A stretch of 64,000 nt of DNA from Thermothelomyces thermophilus ATCC 42464 (taxonomy: Eukaryota > Ascomycota > Sordariomycetes > Sordariales > Chaetomiaceae), in contig NC_016473.1 of the NCBI RefSeq assembly GCF_000226095.1, positions 310,001 through 374,000 of the forward strand, read 5' to 3'. Below, in pieces: positions 11,521 through 21,052 of this stretch; position 1 is the stretch's first letter; the number at the start of each line of letters is the position of its first letter. Made by a program: the position numbers and the translations under genes. The notes below the pieces were generated by a model. The model searched no databases, was not told the DNA's origin, and worked only from the letters and a program-made list of their open reading frames with translations.

Positions 11521-14500
11521 GTAGATAGTAGAGCAGAGATAAACCTGATTTTGCCGACGCTTGTAAATTAGCTACAGATAATCTAGAGAATAAAGCGGAA
11601 GTGTAGTATAATTAAAGGGCTATTTCTAACGTAATAGATATATAGGAAAACCGAACTAATCGACATTACTATAGTAGGAAAGACTATAATAATCGTATTT
11701 AGCATTATAGATATAGGCAATAATAAAGATATAATATTAGGGTTATTATAGTATAAAGATTATAATCTAGATATTAGCTAGAAAAATAGTAACTACCTAT
11801 AACCCTAAATAGAGTCGTATTTAACTAATAAGATAGGGAGTATATAAGGATTATAAGCAGACGATACTTAGGGGAAAGTATATCCTATAGATCTACCATA
11901 AGAGACAGACAGTGGCAGACAGACCACTATAGACTCTAGAAGAGGCGGTATAACGACATCGATATCGCGATAGGAGGAACGAGCTAAACCGCTAATAGCT
12001 ATTCTCTCCGTTGACAAATGTAGAGCACTATAATAGGAGTAGTAGGTTAAGATAGGAGAAATTGCTAGTATCGCTATAGACAGAACCAAGTTTGTATACT
12101 ATTAGAAAACCGAGAGACGAGATAAGACTAAGGAAGTACCAAAAGAGTACAAAGGATACCTAGCATTCGAACCGAAGTATCTAGAAGGACTACTAGAATA
12201 TAGCCTATAAGATTACGAGATCAAGCTTAAGGAAGGAGTACGACTAAAGTTCTTTAAGATCTATTATATAAGCCAGACTTAGAATAAAGAACTTAAGCGA
12301 TATTTAGAAGTGAACCTTTAAAGAGGATATATCTGCCTGTCAATATCGCTAGTAGGCTACCTAATTCTATTTATGCCTAAGAAAGATAGAAAGCTATAGT
12401 TATATATTAACTATTAGTAACTTAACGAACAGACTATAAAAAACCGATACCTATTACCGCTAATCTTACGGCTCTAAGATTAGTTAGCAAGAGCCTAATA
12501 TTTTACGTATCTTGACTTGCTATTAGCCTATAACTATATACGGATCAAAGAAGGCGACGAGTAGAAAACGGCCTTTAGGACACTCTATAGCTATTACAAG
12601 TACCTCGTCATGCCATTCGGACTTACGAACGCGCTAGTAACGTTCTAAGCCCTAATTAATCAAGCTATCTAACCCTTTCTTAATGAATTTATAGTATATT
12701 ATCTTAACGATATACTTATCTTCTCTAAGATGATAGATAAATACCAGAAGTATATAAAAGCAGTGCTAGATACGCTATATATATACAAACTATTAGTTAA
12801 CAAGGAAAAGAGCAAATTCCACGTTAGAAAAATGGTGTTTTTAGGATACAAAATATCCCTAAGACAAATCTAGATAGAACCTTTAAAGGTTAAAGCTATT
12901 AAGAATTAGCTATAACCGACGTTAGTTATAGAAGTACGAAGCTTTATTAGATTTGCAAACTTCTACCGGATGTTTATTAAGAACTTTAGAGTAATTGTAC
13001 GACCTTTATACGAACTCATTAAGAAGAATACTAAATTCTAATAGGAAAAACAATATAAGCAAGCATTTATATAGATCCGTGACGCCATTACCAAAGATCT
13101 AATACTAGTACTACCAGACCCTAAGAAGCCATTTAAGGTAGAAACAGACGCTTTAGACTACGCCATTAGAGGATAATTAGGACAACAAGACAGATAAGGA
13201 AAGCTATATCCTATAGCCTTCTTTTCAAAGAAGCTCGATAGACTATGTCTTAATTATCCGATCTACGATAAGGAACTACTTATGATTGTTAAAGCTTTTA
13301 AGGAATAGTAACTATACCTTAGTAGTATAACCGAACCGGTATAAGTATATATAGATTATAAGAACTTATAATACTTTATAACGACAAAGGAACTTAATAG
13401 ATGATAAATACAATAGGTAGAATTCCTCGTGGAATTTAACTTCGAGATCTGCTATAAGAAGGGCAAAGAGAACGTATAAGCAGACATCTTAAGCCGACAA
13501 ACGGATTATACGAAAGGACGAATAGAAATAATACTACCGTTATTTAAGGAACGAATAGACAGAACGCTATATTATAAAATGTAGACACCTGTAGAAGATA
13601 ATCTACTTGACTTATTCTTAGAGTGTTACGTAATCTTTCGAGAACAAAGAATTAACGAGATATAGTATCAAGCAGCACCCGGACTACTAGTACCTAACGG
13701 AGTAGAAGAAAGAGATAGGAAACTCTAGTACTAAGGCAAAGTATATATCTATGACAGGGATTAACAGCTATAGATGATTCGAGAACTCTACGAGTCGAAA
13801 CTTGGAGGATATAAAGGAGTTATAAAGACTGTTGTACAAGTCAGGAAACACTACGACTTTCTATAGTTAATAGTATAAGTTAAAGAAGTTATATGAAACT
13901 ACGACACTTGCAATCGAAGCAAAACAGTATAATAGAAGCCGTATAGGCTACTTTAGCTATTGCTAATAGCTGACAAACTATAGAGTTTAGTTATAATAGA
14001 CTTTATTATAAAGCTGTTAGAATCTAAGAATATAGCTATAGGAGTGACCTATAATAGTATTCTTACTATAGTAGATTGCCTGACTAAATAGGTATACTTC
14101 TTTCCCTATAAGGAGTCCTAGATAGTAGAATAGTTAGTAGATGTAATCTATCGGCAAGTTATATTAGTATATGCTTAGCCGTAAGAATAGATTACCGATA
14201 GAGACACCAAGTTTATATTAAAGTTCTAGTAAGCATTAATATAACGATTAGGCATTAATAGCAAGCTATTAATAGTATATTACCCGTAGACTAACAGACA
14301 AACGGAGCGACTAAACCAAGTTATCGAGTAATATTTCCATTCTTACATTAACTACTAGCAAGACGACTAGGTCATGCTATTACCAATAGTATAACTTGCT
14401 TATAATATAACGTTAACAGAAACGACTAAAGTTACACCGTTCTTCGCGAACTATAGATATAAAGCAGACCTTTGGCAAGGACCAGAGGTCACGGTGCCGA

Positions 14501-15075
14501 AAGCAGTAGTCAAAGCAGAACAAATGTACATACTATATAAAAAGCTTAAAAAGGAACTCGAGTTTGTCAAGACTAGAATAAAGAACTACTATAACAAACA
14601 TAGGCTTAAGGGACCTTGCCTAGAGAGGGGAAATAAAGTCTACCTAATTATATAAAACTTATAAACTAAATAACTAAGTATGAAACTAGACTTTAGGAAG
14701 GTCGGACCCTTTATTATCAAAGAACGAATTTCGACATCTAATTACTAACTATCATTACCGTCATCTATATAACTATAGACAGATATTTTTTATATTTCAC
14801 TTCTCGAACTAGTACTAAAGAATACTAAGGTTACTATATATATCAAAATAAAGGATAAAGAGGAAGAGTAGGATATCAAAGAAATTCTAGATTTATATAT
14901 TATTAATAAGGAACTATAGTACCTAGTTAAATAGCTTAATTTCGGACTAGAAGATAACTTATAGGAACCTATTAAGAATTTAAACTGCCCTAAGAAACTA
15001 GAATAGTTCTATCAGCAGAACCTAGATCAGCTAAAGGCAAACCTAGGACAGAACCGAAAACAGCGCCCTAGTTAA
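11400..15075 (+). pseudogene. Gypsy-2 pol relic with C-terminal chromodomain
   Basis: One frame links protease, RT, RNase H, integrase and chromodomain. The protease box LVDSRAEINLI (DSGA in the family) is near 11515-11550. The RT box YLNDILIFSK at 12700-12729 has Asp changed to Asn by RIP. RNase H begins near 13135 (ETDALDYAIRG). Integrase runs about 13780-14500, with the ITDRDTKF-type core near 14190 and LNQVIEQ downstream. A chromodomain block (YLVK.LNFGLEDN) lies at 14905-15030. The frame ends in TAA at 15073-15075. Non-functional. Confidence 0.92.
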
Positions 15076-15582
15076 TAACGTCGGCGCTACCGTTAAGTTA
15101 TATAACGGCCTCCGACTCCTATTATTCTACTACCTCCAATTCGTCTAGATTCGACAAACCCCGTATAACTATGTCTACCCCCTTCTCTACCAGGAACTCT
15201 TGTTGTTCACAGACCCGAGTCAGACAGGCTAACGCCTTGGAAGCTTTGTATTAATATTCTTATAACAAGGTTTCAGCCTCTTTCTCTTTAGCCTTTAAAC
15301 GACGTTACTCGCGTATAATACGATCTACTACGTTACGATTAGAGATATACTCTTACAAGGAAATGGGAACTTATAAGAAGAAACTAAAACGCTAGAACCA
15401 TCGTAAGCACGACCCCGACATATATAAGCCTTATAGTAATAAGATTTTTTAATTATTTTATACACTTAGTTATACTCTATATAATAAGAATATACTATTA
15501 CTATAAACCCGTAATTAGAAATAAACTAAGCTAAACGCTTATAACGAATAGATGCTAGGGATCTATACGCGTTAGATAGTAT
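15000..15582 (-). pseudogene. Antisense Zn2Cys6-like plus coiled-coil gene in Gypsy-2 (alpha version), relic
   Basis: This is a coding relic on the strand opposite pol, between the pol end and the 3' LTR. A likely start is ATA (former ATG) at 15580-15582. At about 15400-15490 six positions, now Tyr codons, fit CX2CX6CX8CX2CX6C, the GAL4-type binuclear zinc cluster spacing. A basic coiled-coil segment follows (15190-15340), including REQRRLKAKEKEAE and EQQEFLVEKG, then RGLSNLDELE and a tail reading DVIN.GAVFG that overlaps the pol 3' end. Finger and coil are in different frames, suggesting an intron or an indel. Similar coiled tails occur in fungal transposon-associated proteins. Function is not known; I infer DNA binding. 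Confidence 0.68.
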
Positions 15583-15810
15583 AATTAATAGTATAAAGGG
15601 TAACAAGGGGCTAAGGAGAAAAACACATAAGGAATACAAGGGATATTAGCGCTATTTAAGACGACCTAAAGAGGGCTTTCAGGTCAAAAGCCTCGGAGGG
15701 AAGGTATCGTATCATAGAAATATATATATAGATGCTATCTAAGCTACTAGCACGAATAGGCTAATCAAATCGAAGGAACGAAAGGACCAATTACAACATA
15801 GGAAGCATAG

Positions 15811-15890
15811 TAATCACTATGCTCACCAGTGATCAGGGTGATCACTACCATGCGATCACTCACGATCACTGTAATCAGGAATGATTACTA
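15811..15890. promoter_or_regulatory. Alpha U3 array of GTGATC/GATCAC motifs
   Basis: Within 80 bp the hexamer GATCAC or its complement GTGATC occurs repeatedly, together with RIP-altered forms (TAATCAC, GTAATCAG, GATTAC), in both orientations. The array lies just upstream of the TATA-rich promoter of the LTR. It looks like clustered binding sites for one factor. It is also present in Gypsy-4 and absent from the gamma LTR. Confidence 0.6.
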
Positions 15891-15945
15891 GGATTATATA
15901 TACATGTAAATAGTCACTCGTTATAGTGGACTCTAAGAGTTTACT

Positions 15946-15957
15946 AGTGATAGCAAC
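15946..15957 (+). promoter_or_regulatory. Predicted RNA 5' end and self-primer in the LTR
   Basis: AGTGATAGCAAC lies about 50 bp downstream of the TATA-rich stretch and is exactly complementary to the undamaged primer site in Gypsy-6. In Tf1-type elements the first nucleotides of the RNA serve as the primer, so this should mark the start of R. Confidence 0.6.
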
Positions 15958-16135
15958 CCTTACAATTATAGTACTTATACCAAGTATCGTTAACTACTGT
16001 AAGAGATAACTCCAGTGTTGTTGTAAACCCTTTGGCTTTACCGAATCCCTTAGACGACCTGCCTACTTGTCCTGCTCAATCTACCTTCGTCTGAACCCTT
16101 TTAGAAGAAGTCTAAGTTAGGTTTGTTACAAGAAG

Positions 16136-17950
16136 GTAATAGCTATTATAGAGGCTTATAGGCTTCTCCTAGCCAAATAAATAGGTAACTAGGAATATAA
16201 GTCTATAGAACTAGCTATTTAGCTTGTTATGGCTTAGGTCTAAGAGGCTTAGAGGTATAAGGTAGCTACCTCCTTCCTATAGCTTGATATCTTAGGGGCG
16301 TTCGATACTATTAACTATACCTAGCTACTAGTTACTTTACGGAGCTAGGGCTTCCCAAAGTGGTTAGTAGTCTAGGTTAGGGAGTGGCTATAGGATAAGG
16401 TAGCTATCCTTTACTTCGATAGCTAGGAAATAGAGGATATAGTAATAAGGGCTAGGGTCCCCTAAGGGTTACCCCTCTCCCCTATACTATTTATCCTCTA
16501 TATAGCCTCTCTCTACTAGGCTATCTACTAGGCCTACCCTATAGTTAGTTTAATAGGCTTTGCCAACGATACTAACCTTCTAGCCTTTAAGAGGGCCAAG
16601 GAGGCCTATAATAGTTAGCTATAAAAGGCCTAGAAGGCCTACCTTTAGTAGGTAAGGACTTAGGGTATAGCCTTTGCCCTAGAAAAGTACAAGCTTATCT
16701 ACTTTAACAAGGGCTGGAAATAGTAGTCGCGGCCGCTAGAGCTTTTATAGCCTAGAGGGGGTACTACCACTATAGCCCCTTTAAAGTTAGCCAGATTCCT
16801 AGGGGTCTAGTTAGACTAGAGGCTATAGTAGGGCCCCTATTATATAAAGGTAGCTAAGAAGCTAGAAACCTAGGAGTTTACCCCAACTAGGCTTGCTATA
16901 AAGACCTAGGGCCCTAGCCTCCTATAGGCCTATAAGGTCTATACTAAGTATATCTATAGTACCCTAGCTTATAGGGCTTCGAACTTCTATAAGCTTATTA
17001 AGCCAGGGGGTAAGCCAGAAGGCCCTACTTAGGAACTATTAAAGGCCTAATATAGGGCCCTCTAAGTAGTTACTAGGGCCTATAAGGCTACCCCTATCCA
17101 GTGCCTCGAAACAAAAGCCTAGGTACTACCTCTTGACCTTTACCTTAATAAGAGGCTAGCCGACTTTAAAGCCAAACTTGACTAGCTACTCCTATAGACT
17201 AGGGTAGGCCCTAGGGCCTTCTAGGTCCCTATAAGGGCTCTTATCTAATAGGCCTATAATAGGCTTAGCCAGAGGTTCTAGAGGAGAAGGACTAAGGCAA
17301 GGGGCTAGGAGCCGAAGCCTATAGCCCTAGAGGTAGCAAGGTCGACAGTCTGGCAGTAGGTTTAGAAGGGCTATAAAGGGGGTCGACCACCCCTATAGAC
17401 CCTATAAAGAAGACTATAGGCTACAGAACTGGCCGTAGTAGCTAGCTAAAGCAGCCGTTAAAGGTCCGACTAAGCTAGTAGGAGGATATAGCACGTGTCC
17501 GACAAGGACCTACCGTGCCTAGTTTTTACAGGGGAAGGCCTATAAAGGCACTAGGGCCTAATAAAGGCCTAGAGCTCCTTACTAGTATAGGCCTATATAG
17601 GGGCTATTAGCCTCTGTAACTTCCTATTTAGGGTCCAAGTCCTAGGGATTAGTACCCCTTACTATGCCTATAGCTAGGGAAAGGAGACTGTTAAGTACCT
17701 AGTCATATAGTACCCGAACCTACTAAGAAGCCGAACATAGGAATCCTAGGAAATACGGTCGCAAAGGGACCTAGACCTCGTTTTACGGGGCTTAGGGGCC
17801 CGTAACTATCGTTTGGCAAGGAGGGTTCTATAGTGGCTAATAGACCTAGGGAGGCTCCCGGAATACTACCTTATAAGGCGGCTAGACTAGGGGGCAAGGC
17901 CTTTATAGGGCTATTCTAGCCACTTCTCCTTTTTCTTTATAGTATATTAG
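16136..17950 (+). pseudogene. LINE-1 ORF2 relic, part 2 (RT palm to C-terminus)
   Basis: It contains the RT box FANDTNLLAF (FADD in the family, Asp to Asn by RIP) near 16559-16590, preceded by a QGLPLSP-type block near 16466. The C-terminal region has a His/Cys motif near 17700 and a WLIDLGRLPEY-type tail near 17830-17865, as in fungal Tad-clade LINEs. Non-functional. Confidence 0.82.
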
Positions 17951-18067
17951 TACTCTAGATTAGGCGTTAAAGGTAGGATAAAGGTTTTTATCTGGCCTAT
18001 TAGGTATGGTTTTCTTTATATATGACTAGAGAGGCTTTGGTATGCTTATTAGCATAGTGGTATAGGA

Positions 18068-18090
18068 TTAATAATAATAATAATAATAAT
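18068..18090 (+). repeat. TAA microsatellite tail of LINE-1
   Basis: About seven TAA units at the 3' end of the element. The same tail sits at the end of LINE-2. Simple 3' tails in place of poly(A) are known in several LINE clades. Confidence 0.85.
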
Positions 18091-18100
18091 TATATAGGAA

Positions 18101-18490
18101 ATAGAAGACTTTAACCTGATAAGCTTAGCTAGAAAAGCATTAGACTAAGTAGTAGTAAGAATTTCCGATTAAAAAGTTATAACGATATATTAAAAGGATC
18201 TAGTAGAATATTAAATAGGTAATCTAACTTAATAGAGGAAACAAATATAAGGAGGGTATAATTCCTAAACTACTACTCTTAGGTAAGGAGGAGCCTAGTT
18301 ATTATATATAGCGTAAATAGCTTTAGAAATTAGGTACCGAAAGGAAAGTTAAATTAGAAGCTAGGATAGCTATAATTAAAAAAGACATTATAGATAGAGT
18401 TTATAGTAAAGAGCTTATATATCTAATATATAAGCGATATTAGTGATAGAGTTATAAGTAGGGAAGATAATATACCTACTAGTAAAATAA
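18101..18490 (+). pseudogene. Unidentified RIPped coding relic
   Basis: One plus-strand frame stays coherent over about 130 codons if TAA/TAG are read as Gln. It is rich in Lys, Glu and Gln, with a piece reading RIAIIKKDIIDRVYSKEL. I do not recognise the family. It follows the LINE-1 tail directly and could be part of an older transposon or host gene that received the LINE insertions. No homologous copy is seen elsewhere in the window. Confidence 0.4.
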
Positions 18491-18689
18491 AGCCTTTTAA
18501 CTATAAAAAATAGTAAAGATTATTATTAATATTCAAAATAAGCCTAGTTTTAAGCTTAGTTTAAAGTATTAGATATATCTATAGCTTGCTTTAGCTATAG
18601 TATATAAGTGTCTCTTATAGTACTAGCTAATTATACTATATACTAAAGTCTTAGCAACGTTAGCATTATAAAGTCTTCCTAGACTAACC

Positions 18690-19140
18690 TCTATACTCTA
18701 GGTAGTTATAGATAGACTTAGCTAAATCTATATACTAGGAATCTGAAAGATATTCTAGTTCCTAAGTAGAGGTTTCTTAGTAAGACTCGTTCTATTTCTA
18801 GCATTCCTTAGTAGTAGCTTTAAATGTAAGCTAATCTTTCTTTTTTAACTCTAGGCATTAGTTAAAAATCTCCTGAATGTTATCTATATATTATTATTTA
18901 AAATAAGAGCTCTTATAAATATCATCTCCATTAAAAATCTTATAAGCTTTTATAAAATGCTTAAGGTACTTAATAGTATTATAATTGGAGAAGAGGTTAG
19001 GTAATCTCTTATCTATTAGTAAAGGAAATATAACTTAGATAACTTTAATAAGTCTATATATTATAATATCTATTTAGATATATTATTTAATTTTCGAGTC
19101 TAAAGTAAGGTTTCTAAACTCTAGTAATTAAGGTAACTCT
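18690..19140 (-). pseudogene. Unidentified RIPped coding relic, minus strand
   Basis: A minus-strand frame of about 150 codons whose only stops are TAA/TAG at presumptive Gln codons. It includes pieces such as LFSNYNTIKYLKHF and IYNYLEYRG. There is no recognisable domain. It faces the plus-strand relic at 18101-18490 tail to tail, so the two could be remnants of one two-gene element. Family unknown. Confidence 0.4.
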
Positions 19141-19176
19141 AAGAATCCCCCTAACCGACCTACCCTATTAAGGCAA

Positions 19177-19553
19177 AAAGCTTCTCTTATATCCTTGTAA
19201 ATACCTTATTAAAACATATAACACTATTACCACTAGAAAGCTCTCGAAAACCGCTATCTAACGGTACTAATTTCAACTATATATAAGCCATTACAGGTAT
19301 ATAACAGGTATTACAGGCGTAGGAACCAGACCTAACTATAATCCAACCAAGACCTAGCTTACTAACAAAGCTTCTCTTGTATCTTTGCTAATACCCTACT
19401 AAAATACACGAAACTACTATCGCTAGAAAGCTCTCGAAAAACGCTATCTAACACTACCACTTTCAACTATATATAAGCCATTATAGGTATATAACAGGCA
19501 TGGCAGGCATAAGAACCAGACCCGACTATAATCCGACCATACCTTGTACGCCT
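19177..19553 (+). repeat. Two tandem 190-bp units at the 5' end of LINE-2
   Basis: Unit 1 starts at 19177 and unit 2 at 19367, both with AAAGCTTCTCTT. They stay aligned through AAGCTCTCGAAAA, TTTCAACTATATATAAGCC and the CAGG-rich stretch near the end. The second unit ends about 30 bp before the ORF1 ATG at 19583. Each unit has a TATATATAAG box. The layout resembles promoter monomers in front of a LINE. Confidence 0.75.
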
Positions 19554-19582
19554 ATTAAAATTTTCACTATATAGACTACCTA

Positions 19583-21052
19583 ATGCCGCTAAATGTAACG
19601 TTAATTTAAAGCCTACTACTAAGCTACTAAGTAGGGAAGCCTATAGCTTTAAACTAATTAAAGGGTAATCTATTATAGGTCTACCTTACTTTAGATATTA
19701 AGGAACTAAAGGGTTTTATTATATAACTAGTTAACCTTATATTAAGCCTTAAATAGGGTAGAGTATGAGACCTTGCTAATAGGCTCTTATAGGGCTTTAC
19801 AATTATTATTATAGGCCTAGTTCCGAACCTATAGGAGCTTATAGCTAAGGAAGTTAAGAAAGGGCTTAAAGAAGCCTTTAAGGCTACCCCTTGCCCTACC
19901 TAGGCATAGGTAGCTATAGGCTTATAATAGGGGGTAATAGGCCCCTAGGGAGGCCTACTATTAGCTAAAGTAGTACCGTTATGAGCCTTATAAGAGGTTA
20001 TAATACGGAATATAAGCCTATAGGAAGACCTTAAAGCCTAAACCCTAGCCAAGACAGTCTAAGCAATTAATAGGGCTTCTAGCTACTAGGGAGCTATTAT
20101 AGCTAGGAAGCTCTTAAGCAGGGATATTATAATAATCTTTAAGGATAAAGCTACTAAGGACTAATATTTAGCTAATAAGTAATAGGTAGCTTCGGCCTTT
20201 AGAGAGGAGGCTAGGGAAGTTAATAGGGCCTATATAGTCCTAGTTAAAGGAGTCTAGAAGGAGGAGCTATAAGGGGTTAGTAAATAAGACTTTAAAGGGG
20301 CTATAGACCTATAGTCAATTGAAACGGTCAAGTTCTGGCTACTAAAGAGCCTATAAAAGAAGTAGGCTATAGTACTCCTAGGCTTATAGAACCTTAAAGA
20401 GGCCTAGAAGGCCTATAATAAGGGTATAGTCTAGGATGCCTAGGTATTAGACTATAAGCCTTACTAGGATAACTTAGAACTAAGATAATATTATAGGTAC
20501 TAGAGCTTTAGCTATACCTAATAGTATTACTAGTAGCCGGCCTATTACGGCTAGTATAGTGTAAAGGCCTATAGGAAAGAAGGGAAAACTAGGGAGGCCT
20601 AGTACCTTACTTACTCTAACTAGCTCCCTTATGGATATATAGCCTATAGTAGCTCTTATATAGCCTAGTATAGGGGTTACCTAAAGAAAGTCAAAGCCTA
20701 GAAGAGGGCTAGGGAGGCCTACTAATATAGACCCTAAACCTTTTAGCTACCGGAATAGCTATACCAAAAGGTAACCTTTGAGTTTAGTAGCCCCCTAGAA
20801 GACGACGACTATTACCAAACCAGGGCTAAATGCCCCTATAAAAGGCCTACTCTAGCCTAGCAGGTGGCTAGGAGTACCCTTTATAATACCTAACAGACCT
20901 ATATCTCCTTTCTATAGCCTAGAGCCCCCTCCCTCTTATAACTAGTTAAGGGGGTAATAGCTATAGAGCCTATTACCATCATACCCTTGTTCTCTGCTCT
21001 AGCTACCTCGAATGTAAATTAAGATCCTTTAATAGAATACCTAAGGTAATGA
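19583..21052 (+). pseudogene. LINE-2 ORF1 (gag-like, zinc knuckles), relic
   Basis: The start ATG at 19583-19585 is intact (MPLNVTLIQ when TAA is read as Gln). The frame is coherent for about 490 codons. A CX2CX4HX4C knuckle is at about 20489-20530, with all Cys/His positions now Tyr. Two further Cys-rich patches follow. ORF1 proteins bind LINE RNA. The frame overlaps ORF2 by about 40 nt. RIP stops make it inactive. Confidence 0.8.

Larger units (their letters stand above)
8638..16130 (+). mobile_element. Gypsy-2, full-length chromovirus LTR retrotransposon (alpha)
   Basis: A complete 7493-bp element with 421-bp LTRs at each end, TG...CA termini and a 5-bp target duplication AGAAG (8633-8637 and 16131-16135). 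It interrupts LINE-1. Order: 5' LTR, primer site, gag, pol ending in a chromodomain, antisense Zn2Cys6-like gene, 3' LTR. All coding regions are RIPped. This copy is the clearest reference for the alpha subfamily. Confidence 0.97.
15710..16130 (+). repeat. Gypsy-2 3' LTR (alpha, 421 bp)
   Basis: It starts TATCATAG (RIPped TGTCACAG) and ends GTTTGTTACA, followed by the AGAAG target duplication. It is preceded by a purine-rich tract near 15695-15703. It is less mutated than the 5' LTR, so it shows the U3 motifs best. Confidence 0.96.
16136..18092 (+). mobile_element. LINE-1, right segment with 3' end
   Basis: Continuation of LINE-1 after the Gypsy-2 target duplication, collinear with LINE-2 22616-24567. 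It ends in a TAA microsatellite (18068-18090), as LINE-2 does, which marks the true 3' end. Part of this segment (about 16980-17930) is clearly less RIPped than the rest. Confidence 0.9.
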
